Source of the DNA: Planctomycetota bacterium
GTDB lineage: Bacteria > Planctomycetota > GCA-2746535
Direction of reading: 5' to 3'
Assembly: GCA_002746535.1 (NCBI GenBank)
Contig: NVWA01000019.1
Coordinates: forward strand, 1 to 64,000
Length of the DNA stretch: 64,000 nt
Positions 50,918 to 60,918 of this stretch are shown piece after piece. Position 1 is the first letter of the stretch; each line of letters begins with the position of its first letter. Position numbers and translations under genes: made by a program. Below the pieces are notes generated by a model. That model saw only the letters and a program-made list of their open reading frames with translations, had not been told where the DNA came from and did not search any database.

Positions 50918-51736
50918 TCAAGTATATGATTCGTCATCAGTTGGGAAGTTATTTCCTCGAACATCTTTTACATAGTTTGTCGCGGCATCTCTTATTCTTG
51001 ACGCAAGTTGATCATATTTGCGAACAAACCTAGGATTGAAGTTTTCTAATAATCCTAACATATCATGTGATACTAATATTTGACCATCACAATGTTTGCC
51101 GGCTCCTATTCCAATTGTCGGTATGCTAATCATGTTAGTAATTTGTTTGGCAAGTTCACATGGAATTTTTTCAAGTACAATGGCAAATGCTCCAGCTTTT
51201 TCTAATGCTTGTGCACCTTTAATAATTTGAGCCGCTTCATCGGGAGTAACTCCTCTAGGTTTATATCCACCAAACTGGTGAATTGATTGGGGTGTTAATC
51301 CCAAATGTCCCATTACCGGAATTCCAGCTTCACTAATTTCTTCAACTGCTTTTGCAACTCTTACTCCACCTTCTATTTTAATTCCACCAGCTAAGGTTTC
51401 TTTCATAATTCTGCCAGCATTTCTGAATGCTTCTTCTACACTAACTTGGTAACTCATAAATGGCATATCAACAATTACCATTGAACGACTTACTCCTTTG
51501 ACTACAGATTTTGCATGATAAATTAATTCATCAACTGTAACAGGTAGTGTAGTTTCATTGCCTTGGTAGACCATGGAAACACTATCGCCGACGAGAAGAA
51601 GATCTATATCTGCCGCATCAAATAGACTGGCAAAGAGGAAGTCATAGGCCGTTAAACAGGCTATTTTTCGGCCTTTGCCCTTCATCTCTATGATAGAACG
51701 TTTGGTGACTTTTGAAAGTCCGTTGTTTTCATTCAT
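50918..51736 (-). CDS. panB: 3-methyl-2-oxobutanoate hydroxymethyltransferase
   Basis: 'KIACLTAYDFLFASLFDAADIDLLLVGDSVSMV', 'VMGHLGLTPQSIHQFGGYKPRG', 'IPTIGIGAGKHCDGQILVSHDMLGL'. Confidence 0.96.
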   Translation of the reverse strand: MNENNGLSKVTKRSIIEMKGKGRKIACLTAYDFLFASLFDAADIDLLLVGDSVSMVYQGNETTLPVTVDELIYHAKSVVKGVSRSMVIVDMPFMSYQVSVEEAFRNAGRIMKETLAGGIKIEGGVRVAKAVEEISEAGIPVMGHLGLTPQSIHQFGGYKPRGVTPDEAAQIIKGAQALEKAGAFAIVLEKIPCELAKQITNMISIPTIGIGAGKHCDGQILVSHDMLGLLENFNPRFVRKYDQLASRIRDAATNYVKDVRGNNFPTDDESYT

Positions 51737-51744
51737 ATGCGCGT

Positions 51745-52806
51745 CTACTCAAAATCTGGTAGCATGATGGTTTCTCCAGACATGTCTCCATCATTTTGCA
51801 TTTCTTGTTCAGTTTCGCCTAAACCGACTTCAAAGCAATCTACTCCTCTTGTTTGTAAAGTAGAATTCGAATAAATATCATATTCAGTAACACTTGTTTG
51901 AATCAAAGTCGTATTGCTTACTGTAGTATCTATTAAATACCATTCTCCATTTAATAGAATTTCTAAGCAAACAAAATTTTTATGTCGATCTTGCTGACCT
52001 ACAAATCTTAACAAATTAGATTGAATATTAAGTCTCTCGCAAATAGCTTGTGTCATTAAAATTCTTTTGCTATTTAATATTTTTCGTGCATCTCCCTTTT
52101 TCTCAGTTGCTTCAATGATTTCCGCAATTGCATCTATTGAATTTCTTGGGGTCGCATAAGGAGTTGTCTCTAAAGCAGCAATAATTTTATTGATTAAATG
52201 AGTAGGGTGCATAATTGCTTTTTTAAAGCTGGATGTTGTCGCGGAACTTCTTTGTTTTTCTTTTAAATCGATGACGACATCTTTGGCTAAACTTGCTACA
52301 TATTTACGTGAATCAATAAAGCTTCTTAATTTTTTTCTAGTTTCTTCGTGTTCTGGTTTTTTAGCTTCTTCATAATCTTTTAAAATACTGGTTGCAGACC
52401 GTGTTTTAAAAAGCATGTTGAATGATTCTCTCCAAACGGTATTTCTACCCATTTGGTTTTCACTACTGAGAATAGCTTGGCTTTCAAGCATTAGTCTGTG
52501 TTCGCCTCTATGATAAATAAATTTGCTTTCATTTGATATTTTAAAATCATGATTTGTTAATAATCGATCTAATTCAGCCTTTTTTTCATTTAAATAAAAT
52601 GGCGGAATTAAAAGTACAAAAGGGCCCATTACCAAAAGCTCATCTGTATATAAAGCGGCAGACCATTTGCCAAATACAATATTATCAATTTCACTATCAT
52701 GAAGAGATTGGCAGATATTATTTAATTTATTAAGACCAGTTAAGAACGTGGCCTTTTTTGAGAATTGTGTTTCTGATTGAGGTTTCATTTTGTCTTCTTT
52801 TTTCAT
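51745..52806 (-). CDS. Transglutaminase-like-fold protein, catalytic residues apparently lost
   Basis: 'KKGDARKILNSKRILMTQAICERLNIQSNLLRFVGQQDRHKNFVCLEILLNGEWYLIDTTV' resembles a transglutaminase core lacking Cys and His. Confidence 0.4.
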   Translation of the reverse strand: MKKEDKMKPQSETQFSKKATFLTGLNKLNNICQSLHDSEIDNIVFGKWSAALYTDELLVMGPFVLLIPPFYLNEKKAELDRLLTNHDFKISNESKFIYHRGEHRLMLESQAILSSENQMGRNTVWRESFNMLFKTRSATSILKDYEEAKKPEHEETRKKLRSFIDSRKYVASLAKDVVIDLKEKQRSSATTSSFKKAIMHPTHLINKIIAALETTPYATPRNSIDAIAEIIEATEKKGDARKILNSKRILMTQAICERLNIQSNLLRFVGQQDRHKNFVCLEILLNGEWYLIDTTVSNTTLIQTSVTEYDIYSNSTLQTRGVDCFEVGLGETEQEMQNDGDMSGETIMLPDFE

Positions 52807-52876
52807 ATTTTCACTTTGGCAATTATAATAAACTTTTTGCCGAAATCAAAGAGCAGAGATAATATAGAGGATCGAA

Positions 52877-53836
52877 TTACGATTCACCTTTTTTGTTCAT
52901 GATAGTATCCATTGTAAACACTACAATAAAGCCTGCTAAAGCTAATCCGATACAAATATAAAAGCTAGAGTCCATTTCTGGCAAGTAAATTGAGCCTTTT
53001 TGGAATGTCCATGGCCACAAACATTTCAAGGCGCCTAACATTAAGCCTGTAATGCAAGCAATTGTAGATTGGTGATAATTTTCCAAGCAAAAAGATAGTA
53101 TTCGTGAAAATATCGTAATTCCAACTAAGCACCCTGATGCAAATACTACTAAAATGAGGAGGCTGGTTGAAAAATTTTCAGGAATTTTTAATGTAGTCAA
53201 AAGGATAGTTAATGTAGCAACTGCTTTTAAAATGACGGAATAAACTCCTAGAACTTTAAGTAAAAATGAACCGCTTAAGCCCGGTAAAATCATAGCTGTT
53301 ATGGCAATAATTCCACAAAGGAAAATGAATAAAAAAGAGATATCGCTTGGTGAAGTGCTGACACCATGTGAGCTTGAAGATCCTGTGATAAAATAGGCCA
53401 TCACAGCCATTACAATTAAAAGAATAGTATCTTTACTAAACCAATTCTTAATATCCTTTGCAACGATTAAGATTGAAGCTGTCATTAAGCCTAGAAATAA
53501 GGCGTGGGTTTCTTTTGGATATAATTCAAGACAATGAACAATTGCTTTTGATAAAGTTAAAAAAGCTAAAAAAATTCCAGTTAATAGAACGCCTATAAAT
53601 TTATAATGAATTGTTTCGAATGCTTCTTTGAATTTAAATTTAAAAATTAACGAAATAGTGTTTTGGTTAATAGATTTTATAGCATTAATAAAATTTGAAT
53701 AAATCCCTGTAATATAGGCTACTGTACCTCCAGATACTCCTGGAACAATATCAGCTGATCCCATCATAAACCCTTTAATTAATAAGGAGAGAGCTTCTCT
53801 TTTAGTGCTAGGTCCGGGAGTTTCTTCTGGTGACAA
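52877..53836 (-). CDS. DUF368-family membrane protein
   Basis: 'GFMMGSADIVPGVSGGTVAYITGIY', 'GIIAITAMILPGLSGSFLLKVLGVY'. Confidence 0.88.
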   Translation of the reverse strand: MSPEETPGPSTKREALSLLIKGFMMGSADIVPGVSGGTVAYITGIYSNFINAIKSINQNTISLIFKFKFKEAFETIHYKFIGVLLTGIFLAFLTLSKAIVHCLELYPKETHALFLGLMTASILIVAKDIKNWFSKDTILLIVMAVMAYFITGSSSSHGVSTSPSDISFLFIFLCGIIAITAMILPGLSGSFLLKVLGVYSVILKAVATLTILLTTLKIPENFSTSLLILVVFASGCLVGITIFSRILSFCLENYHQSTIACITGLMLGALKCLWPWTFQKGSIYLPEMDSSFYICIGLALAGFIVVFTMDTIMNKKGES

Positions 53837-54017
53837 GTACTTAATTTCCAGTCTTTCAATTTCGATTTAGTGTCTTTTTCATTTGGACAATTTTAAATCA
53901 ATATATGTCTTTTATCTATAAAATACTACTTCATTTTATTTATCTATTGTAAATTTATGCTAAGATCTCCGGCCATTTTAGAATAATTCTAAGTAAAATA
54001 TTTCGGAAGTTTAAGAC

Positions 54018-55358
54018 GTGATTCAGTCGGTTGCCGCTAATTTAAAAGATAATCGAGTTCATTTAATAACCTATGGTTGCCAAATGAATAAATCGGATTC
54101 TGAAGATGTGATTAATCTATTATTAGATGATGGTTTTGAAGTTACAGAAAATATAGATGATGCTGGCATAGTAATTTTTAATACATGTACCGTTAGAGAT
54201 AAAGCCGAGCAAAGAGTAATTTCTAATATCGGCCATTTGGCCAAGAGAAATAAGAACAATAAAAATTTTATAATTGGCATGATGGGTTGTGTTGCTCAAC
54301 GAGATGGCGAAAGAATATTAAAAAAAGTCGAACAGTTAAGTTTTTGTGTGGGTACAAGACAATTTCCAAAAATTCCAAGCATAATAAAAGAAGTCCGTTC
54401 AACGAAACGTAAGGTTTGTAATCTTGAAGAAAATGAAGAAGTAATCATTGAAAAAAATAGTATCAAAAGAGAAAAACCTTATCAAGGTTGGATAACAGTC
54501 ACTAGGGGTTGTAGCAAATATTGCAGTTATTGTATTGTTCCTGCAGTTAGAGGTCATGAAGTATCAATTAAGCCAAATGATATTGAAGATCAAGTAAAAA
54601 GAATAGTTGATGATGGTGTTACTGAAGTAACGCTGCTAGGACAGATTGTTGAAAGATATGGAAAAGATTTATCCACACCTGTTTCTTTGGCAGAACTGTT
54701 AACTCGATTAGATAAAATAAATGGATTGAAGCGTTTGAGATTTATTACTTCATATCCCAAAGATTTTACCGAAGAATTATTATACGCTATGAAAGAATTG
54801 CCCAAAGTGTGCGAGCATCTTCATATGCCCATACAACATGGTAATGACGAAATGTTAAAGCAAATGAATAGGGGTTATACACGACAAGAATATCTCGAAT
54901 TGGTCAAGAAGGCTTATGAAATAATGCCTAATTTAAATTTATTATCAGATTTTATTTGTGGATTTCCTGGAGAAACAGAAGAGCAACATTTAATGTCAGA
55001 ATCCGTTATCAGTGAAGCAGATTTTCAATCATCTTATGTTTTTGCGTATTCTCCTCGACCAGGTACTCAATCTGATAAGTGGGAGGATAAAATTCCTGAA
55101 GAATTAAAAAAGGAAAGAGTTCGCAAACTGTTGAAGATTCAAAATGAAGTTTCATTAAAAAGAAATTTATTAAAAATTGATACGGTTGATGAAGTATTGG
55201 TAGAACGATATGATGAGAAAAAGAATAACTGGTTAGGCCGAAACAGAGGTAATCAGATTGTTGTTTTTCATGCGGAACGAAAAGAATTAGTTGGTCAATA
55301 CCTCAATGTGAAAATCAGGGAAGTAACAAATTTAACTTTAATCGGCGATCTTGTTTAA
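54018..55358 (+). CDS. miaB: tRNA-2-methylthio-N6-dimethylallyladenosine synthase MiaB; GTG start
   Basis: 'ITYGCQMNKSDSE', 'FNTCTVRDKAEQRV', radical SAM 'RGCSKYCSYCIVPAVRGHEVS', 'HMPIQHGNDEMLKQMNRGYTR', 'DFICGFPGETEEQH', C-terminal TRAM-like. Confidence 0.94.
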   Translation: MIQSVAANLKDNRVHLITYGCQMNKSDSEDVINLLLDDGFEVTENIDDAGIVIFNTCTVRDKAEQRVISNIGHLAKRNKNNKNFIIGMMGCVAQRDGERILKKVEQLSFCVGTRQFPKIPSIIKEVRSTKRKVCNLEENEEVIIEKNSIKREKPYQGWITVTRGCSKYCSYCIVPAVRGHEVSIKPNDIEDQVKRIVDDGVTEVTLLGQIVERYGKDLSTPVSLAELLTRLDKINGLKRLRFITSYPKDFTEELLYAMKELPKVCEHLHMPIQHGNDEMLKQMNRGYTRQEYLELVKKAYEIMPNLNLLSDFICGFPGETEEQHLMSESVISEADFQSSYVFAYSPRPGTQSDKWEDKIPEELKKERVRKLLKIQNEVSLKRNLLKIDTVDEVLVERYDEKKNNWLGRNRGNQIVVFHAERKELVGQYLNVKIREVTNLTLIGDLV

Positions 55359-55370
55359 AAAGGAAAGAAT

Positions 55371-56261
55371 ATGAGTAATGAAGCTGTTATTTCAACAAAT
55401 TTAACAAATTTAACAAAACTGAGTACGGGTAAAGTTAGAGACATGTATGATTTGGGTGAAAACCTGCTGATAGTTACAACTGATAGAATATCAGCTTTTG
55501 ACGTTATCATGCCCAATGGTATCCCTGATAAGGGAAAAGTATTAAACCGAATTAGTTGCTTCTGGTTTGATTTATTAAAAGATCATTGTGAGAACCATTT
55601 GATCAGTACAGATGTTACCCAGATAGAAGAGCTCACAGACCAAGAAAAAGAAATGTTAACTGACAGAAGTATGATTGTTAAAAAAGCGAAAGTATTTCCA
55701 ATAGAGTGTGTTGCTCGTGGTTATATTGTTGGGTCGGGTTGGAAAGATTATCAGCGAACCGGAGCTATTTGTGGCCATGAATTACCTGAAGGATTGCGCA
55801 TTTCTGAAAAGTTACCTAATACAATTTTTACCCCTGCTACTAAAGCCGAAGAAGGTCATGATGAAAATGTGACGATAGAACAAGCCGGTGAAATTATTGG
55901 TGAGGAAAACATTAAAAAATTAGAGAAGATTACGATTGATATGTATCTAAGTGCTTCTGAGTATGCTCAAAGTAAAGGTATTATGATTGCAGATACTAAA
56001 TTTGAATTCGGTATTCATGATGGAAAGATTATTATTATCGATGAAGTCTTAAGTCCGGATTCATCTAGATTCTGGCCTGCGGATAAATATGAAGTTGGTG
56101 TTGCTCAAGATTCATTTGATAAACAATATGTTCGAGATTATTTAGAAGGTTGTGAGTGGGATAAAACACCACCGGCACCACTATTGCCAGAAAATGTTAT
56201 TGCTAGAACACGTGAAAAGTATATCCAAGCATATGAATTGTTAACGGGACAAAAATTTTAA
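55371..56261 (+). CDS. purC: Phosphoribosylaminoimidazole-succinocarboxamide synthase
   Basis: 'GKVRDMYDLGENLLIVTTDRISAFDVIMPNGIPDKGKVL', 'ECVARGYIVGSGWKDYQRTG', 'DEVLSPDSSRFWP'. Confidence 0.97.
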   Translation: MSNEAVISTNLTNLTKLSTGKVRDMYDLGENLLIVTTDRISAFDVIMPNGIPDKGKVLNRISCFWFDLLKDHCENHLISTDVTQIEELTDQEKEMLTDRSMIVKKAKVFPIECVARGYIVGSGWKDYQRTGAICGHELPEGLRISEKLPNTIFTPATKAEEGHDENVTIEQAGEIIGEENIKKLEKITIDMYLSASEYAQSKGIMIADTKFEFGIHDGKIIIIDEVLSPDSSRFWPADKYEVGVAQDSFDKQYVRDYLEGCEWDKTPPAPLLPENVIARTREKYIQAYELLTGQKF

Positions 56262-56284
56262 TTAAGAATTATTTAGGAAATAAA

Positions 56285-56788
56285 ATGAAAAAAGTTGGTA
56301 TTGTAATGGGTAGTGATTCAGATTTTTCTTTTTTAGAAGATACTGTTAAAACATTAAAAAAATTCGGAATTCCATATGATGCGTCTGTAATTTCTGCTCA
56401 TAGAAACCCAGATAAATTACATGATTGGGCTGCTTCGTTGTTGTCAGAAGGTTATGGTGTTCTTATTGCCGCAGCTGGTGGGGCAGCACATTTGCCTGGT
56501 GTTTTGGCTGCACAAACGCCATTGCCAGTAATTGGTGTGCCGGTTCCAAATGGTCCTTTGAATGGTGTCGATGCCTTATATAGTATATGTCAAATGCCAG
56601 CAGGTATTCCTGTTGCTACAGTAGGTGTTGGTTTGGGTGGTGCTGTAAATGCCGCCGTTCTTGCAGCAAAAATATTAGCTGTAAATGATGAAGACCTTAT
56701 GAATAAAGTAATAGAATATAAAAATGAATTAAAAGTAAAGAATGATTTGAAGAATGATTCTTTGCAGGAAAAATTAAAGAACCTTTAA
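56285..56788 (+). CDS. purE: 5-(carboxyamino)imidazole ribonucleotide mutase
   Basis: 'VGIVMGSDSDFSFLED', 'SAHRNPDKLHDWA', 'AAAGGAAHLPGVLAAQTPLPVIGVPV'. Confidence 0.97.
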   Translation: MKKVGIVMGSDSDFSFLEDTVKTLKKFGIPYDASVISAHRNPDKLHDWAASLLSEGYGVLIAAAGGAAHLPGVLAAQTPLPVIGVPVPNGPLNGVDALYSICQMPAGIPVATVGVGLGGAVNAAVLAAKILAVNDEDLMNKVIEYKNELKVKNDLKNDSLQEKLKNL

Positions 56789-56791
56789 TTG

Positions 56792-56828
56792 TTAATAGCC
56801 GGATATTATTTTAATTGAAGGCTATTAA
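56792..56828. repeat. 9-bp inverted repeat between convergent genes
   Basis: TTAATAGCC (56792-56800) / GGCTATTAA (56820-56828), 19-nt spacer, overlapping the 3' end of the minus-strand ORF. Confidence 0.3.
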
Positions 56829-57405
56829 AAAACCTAGCAACGTTCTTGTTGTTATTTACCTTATTTTCTTCTGATGCTATTACTGCAACAATAATAAATT
56901 CGCCTCTCCAATAGTAAACCCTACACCACATGTATTGATCACCTTTAATTTTTAATTCACTACATAAGTATTCATCTCTTTGTAAGTAATCTTTATATAT
57001 CACCTTAGCTTTGGAATCCTTTATATTAGCAATTTTTAATAATTTCGTTATGTCCATTGTGTTGATAATTTTAAATTTCTTCTTTTGTGAATAGAATAAA
57101 GATAAGTATGGATAAGGCTGTTCTCGCTGAAAAATAATAAATTTGACACCATCTTCCATTGAGATATGTTCGAAATTATAATCACCACTGGAGCCAATCT
57201 TATTTTTTTTTGGATTTTCAGGAAAATCAATTTCAAATGGTATTGCCGGTTTGCTTGAATAGAAATCGGCAATTATGGCAACAGCTATTGCTGCGACTAT
57301 AAAAAGAGGGATTGCTATGGCAAGGAATATTGAGAGGTAGTTTCTAGGAGTATAATATTCATACTCGTATTCATCCTCATCATCTTCTTTTTTGTTCTTT
57401 ACCAT
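56806..57405 (-). CDS. Hypothetical single-TM protein
   Basis: Acidic N-terminus, then TM 'YLSIFLAIAIPLFIVAAIAVAIIADF'. Confidence 0.45.
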   Translation of the reverse strand: MVKNKKEDDEDEYEYEYYTPRNYLSIFLAIAIPLFIVAAIAVAIIADFYSSKPAIPFEIDFPENPKKNKIGSSGDYNFEHISMEDGVKFIIFQREQPYPYLSLFYSQKKKFKIINTMDITKLLKIANIKDSKAKVIYKDYLQRDEYLCSELKIKGDQYMWCRVYYWRGEFIIVAVIASEENKVNNNKNVARFFNSLQLK

Positions 57406-57422
57406 TTACTAAATAATAGTCC

Positions 57423-58670
57423 TTATTTTTTGCCACAACATTGTTTGAATTTTTTGCCGCTACCACATGGGCAAGGGGAGTTTCTTTTGGGTGCCTCTTG
57501 TTCCTTCCCAAGCACTTTATAGTCTGAAAGAGGTCTGCCATTTTTATAGCAATAAGCAATTTTATCTAATGTTGGTAATGTGTGCTTATAAAGTGTTTTG
57601 TAGGATGCACATAGATAATTATCGCCCCACAATTTAGTTTCTGTATCTATGTACCTGTCTTTTGGACAACCTCCATAGCAAAATTTTAAATATTCACATT
57701 CTTGACAATCCTTTGGAAGAGTGGTTAGTTTATCCATGCCAAACTTTTTTTGAAATTCACCGTCAATTACTTCTGTAAAACTAGAATTGTTTACATTGCC
57801 GATTAAATGTTCTTCGTCAACAAAGTGGTCACATGAATATAAATCGCCGTTGTGTTCTATGGCAAGACAGTTACCGCAGGTTTGTGAATGAACACATAAT
57901 GATGTGGGCTGACCGAGTAGAATTCCAAGAAGCATATCGAAATGTTGTACTGAAATTTTTCCATAATCTTCTTTTTCTAACCAACGATCGAAAACACCAT
58001 TTAGAAAATTTCCAAATTGTTCTTTACCTGTAGAGAATTCCAAAACGCCTTTTCTCTCTTCATCAAATACAACAATTGGAATAAACTGAAGGTAAGTTGA
58101 CCCAATATCTGTTAAAAAATCATAAACTTCTATGGGGTAATCTCCATTGTTTTCTTGAATCACAGTTAGCGTATTAAATTCAACATTATTATTTTTTAAA
58201 TGTTCTAAGCCCTCTAATACTTTGTGAAAAGTTGGCTCTCTATTTTTACTTAATCTATATTTATCATGCATTTCTTGAGGGCCATCAATACTTAACCCAA
58301 TTAAAAAATTATTGTCACTTAAAAATTTACCCCATTCATCATTAATTAAAGTTGCATTCGTTTGTAATGCATTTGAAATTTCCATGCTTGGACGTTTATA
58401 TTTTTCCTGAATTTTTATAGCTTTCCTGAAAAAATTAACTCCCATTAATGTTGGTTCACCACCTTGCCAACCAAAATTTACTTCTTGAGTTCCGTAGGGT
58501 TGTGATTCAATATATTGTTTGATGTAATTATCTAAGGTTTCATCATTCATTTTAAATTGATTATTTTTTGGATAAAGCTCTTCTTTTTCAAGATAAAAAC
58601 AATAATCACAATCAAGATTACATATCGCACCTGTAGGTTTAGCTAATATATGGAATGGTTTGCTTGTCAT
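57423..58670 (-). CDS. Radical SAM/SPASM protein of the anaerobic sulfatase-maturase (anSME/AslB) type with C-terminal SEC-C motif
   Basis: 'KPTGAICNLDCDYCFYLEKEELYP', 'VNFGWQGGEPTLMG', SPASM cysteines 'CVHSQTCGNCLAIEHNGDLYSCDHFV...CQECEYLKFCYGGCPKDR', tail 'NSPCPCGSGKKFKQCCGKK'. Confidence 0.9.
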   Translation of the reverse strand: MTSKPFHILAKPTGAICNLDCDYCFYLEKEELYPKNNQFKMNDETLDNYIKQYIESQPYGTQEVNFGWQGGEPTLMGVNFFRKAIKIQEKYKRPSMEISNALQTNATLINDEWGKFLSDNNFLIGLSIDGPQEMHDKYRLSKNREPTFHKVLEGLEHLKNNNVEFNTLTVIQENNGDYPIEVYDFLTDIGSTYLQFIPIVVFDEERKGVLEFSTGKEQFGNFLNGVFDRWLEKEDYGKISVQHFDMLLGILLGQPTSLCVHSQTCGNCLAIEHNGDLYSCDHFVDEEHLIGNVNNSSFTEVIDGEFQKKFGMDKLTTLPKDCQECEYLKFCYGGCPKDRYIDTETKLWGDNYLCASYKTLYKHTLPTLDKIAYCYKNGRPLSDYKVLGKEQEAPKRNSPCPCGSGKKFKQCCGKK

Positions 58671-58840
58671 AATAAACTCTTCAAAAATTAAATAAGTATT
58701 CTGTTTCAGCGAATCACCAATTATACTAATTGTGCAGTAATCATAAATAAAATTATGGGATATTTATAGCAACCATAAGTGATATTATGTGTATACTGGT
58801 CAATAAAAAAAGAGTAAATAATTAATATATAGGTGTTCAA

Positions 58841-59623
58841 ATGGCATTTTTGGAATGTAAATTTTTTTCAGATGTGTTAGGTTTGTCAACAGCATTTAAT
58901 GTCATATATCCTGAAAAAGTAGAAAAACAAATTGGATTGGTAAGCAATAATTCGATTGGAGACGTACCAGTACTATATTTGTTACATGGTGCTAGTGATG
59001 ATCATACCGTTTGGGCCAGACGAACATCCATTGAGCGATACGTTGCCAATAAGAATTTATGCGTTGTGATGCCAAACGCTGATTTGAGCTATTATACAGA
59101 TATGAAAAATGGGAGAAATTATTTTAAATATATATGTGAAGAACTTCCAGAGACAATCAAACAAACTTTTAATATATCTAATAGAAAAAGCGATACCTTT
59201 ATTGCTGGTTTATCTATGGGCGGTTATGGCGCCTTTAAAGCAGCTTTAACATACCCAGATAAGTATTGTGCAGCTGCAAGCTTATCAGGTGTCGTCGATA
59301 TTGTTGATCAAATAAATAAATGGGATGAAGATCGAATCAAAATCTTGGAAAATATTTTTGGTGATATGAATAAAATTCAAGGGTCTAAAAATGATTTATA
59401 TACTTTGCTTGATCGTGTACCCAATGTTAAATCTTTAAAATTATTCCAGTGTTGCGGTCTTGATGATTTTCTGTATGAAGGAAATATAAAGTTTAAAGGT
59501 ATTGTAGAAAAATTAAAATTAGATTTCCATTTTGAGGATGGACCAGGAAATCATGAGTGGGGGTATTGGGATACGATGATACAGAAAGTAATTGATTGGT
59601 TACCCATATCAAAAGATATTTAA
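58841..59623 (+). CDS. Esterase-family alpha/beta hydrolase (S-formylglutathione hydrolase/esterase D-like)
   Basis: 'VPVLYLLHGASDDHTVWARRTSIERY', nucleophile elbow 'IAGLSMGGYGAFKAAL', 'GNHEWGYWD'. Confidence 0.85.
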   Translation: MAFLECKFFSDVLGLSTAFNVIYPEKVEKQIGLVSNNSIGDVPVLYLLHGASDDHTVWARRTSIERYVANKNLCVVMPNADLSYYTDMKNGRNYFKYICEELPETIKQTFNISNRKSDTFIAGLSMGGYGAFKAALTYPDKYCAAASLSGVVDIVDQINKWDEDRIKILENIFGDMNKIQGSKNDLYTLLDRVPNVKSLKLFQCCGLDDFLYEGNIKFKGIVEKLKLDFHFEDGPGNHEWGYWDTMIQKVIDWLPISKDI

Positions 59624-59637
59624 TTTATATTGTTCTT

Positions 59638-60108
59638 CTATTTTTTTTCACGTAATTTTTGAAAAAATTCAGACAACAAAGAACCGCATTCCATTTCAAG
59701 AACTTTATCAATGATCTCAACTTTGTGATTCCATTTTGGATATTGAGGAATATTTAAATGGGAGGTGCAGGCGCCTCCTTTTATATCTTCGGCACCGTAA
59801 ACTAACTTTGGAATCCGAGACAATACCAAGGCTCCTGCACACATTGGGCAGGGCTCTAATGTAACATACAGAGTCGTATCTATTAATCGCCAGCTTTCTA
59901 AAGCAGAAGAGGCTTGGGTGATTGCAATCATTTCGGCATGAGCTGTGGGGTCTTTTAGTGCTTCTCTTTGGTTGTGAGCGCGGGCAATAATTTCATTTTT
60001 ATGAACAATTATACAACCTATTGGTACTTCATCCTCAGCTAAAGCTTTTCGAGCTTCTCTGATAGCTTCGCGCATATAATATGAATGATCTTTATTTTTA
60101 GGAAACAT
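59638..60108 (-). CDS. tadA: tRNA-adenosine deaminase TadA-like
   Basis: 'PTAHAEMIAI', 'LYVTLEPCPMCAGALVLSRI'; N-terminal 'MREAIREARKALAEDEVPIGCIIV'. Confidence 0.9.
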   Translation of the reverse strand: MFPKNKDHSYYMREAIREARKALAEDEVPIGCIIVHKNEIIARAHNQREALKDPTAHAEMIAITQASSALESWRLIDTTLYVTLEPCPMCAGALVLSRIPKLVYGAEDIKGGACTSHLNIPQYPKWNHKVEIIDKVLEMECGSLLSEFFQKLREKK

Positions 60109-60913
60109 GGCAGCCCTGATAATTAAAATGAGATTTTATTATAGTACAATTAGCAATTTTATTCAGAAGATTCAACTCTTCAGTTTTGATTTCATCTATA
60201 AGGGTGAATAGTGTACTACCGCTTCCAGACATGAATATTTCGTTTTGAATTATTTGAGATACTTGGTCTTTTATTTCATATATTTCGGGGAAAAGTTTTA
60301 GAGAAATTTCTTCTAAATGATTATTTTTATCTGATGGTGAAAATTCATAAGCCTTGAATATTTTTTCTGTGGGCACATGTATTTTTGGTAGTATTAGTAT
60401 TATATTTTGTGTCTTATTTTGATTGTTGATTTCTTTAATATTTTCTCCACGTCCTGTACATATGCATTGACCTCCGAAAAGAAAAAATGCCGTATCAGAA
60501 CCAAGTTTAATTGCTAAATCATAAAGTTCTTCTCTATTTAAAGGCGAATCGAAAAACACATTTAAGCCTTTTAATGTTGCCACGGCATTTGAAGAGCCGC
60601 CGCCTAAACCGCTACCACATGGAATATTTTTTATTAATTTAATCTGGATTGTATTCTTTAATTTTGTAGATTTTGTTTTATCTAGAAATAAGTCGGTTGC
60701 TTTATTAATTAAATTGTCTTTTGGGTTGCCAGGTATGGGTATGCCTTCACAATTTAGTTGATATTGACCATTTGATTTAGATATGGTTAGTACGTCTTTT
60801 AAAGATATCTCCTGCATAATGGTTTCAATCTCATGAAAACCATCATGTCTTTTACCAATAATTTTTAATTTTAAATTAATTTTTGCAGGAGACGAAATTT
60901 CGAACATACGCAA
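60098..60913 (-). CDS. ispE: 4-diphosphocytidyl-2-C-methyl-D-erythritol kinase
   Basis: 'SPAKINLKLKIIGKRHDGFHEIETIM', 'IPCGSGLGGGSSNAVATL', 'LGSDTAFFLFGG', 'MSGSGSTLFTL'. Confidence 0.95.
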   Translation of the reverse strand: MRMFEISSPAKINLKLKIIGKRHDGFHEIETIMQEISLKDVLTISKSNGQYQLNCEGIPIPGNPKDNLINKATDLFLDKTKSTKLKNTIQIKLIKNIPCGSGLGGGSSNAVATLKGLNVFFDSPLNREELYDLAIKLGSDTAFFLFGGQCICTGRGENIKEINNQNKTQNIILILPKIHVPTEKIFKAYEFSPSDKNNHLEEISLKLFPEIYEIKDQVSQIIQNEIFMSGSGSTLFTLIDEIKTEELNLLNKIANCTIIKSHFNYQGCHVS

Positions 60914-60918
60914 TTACT

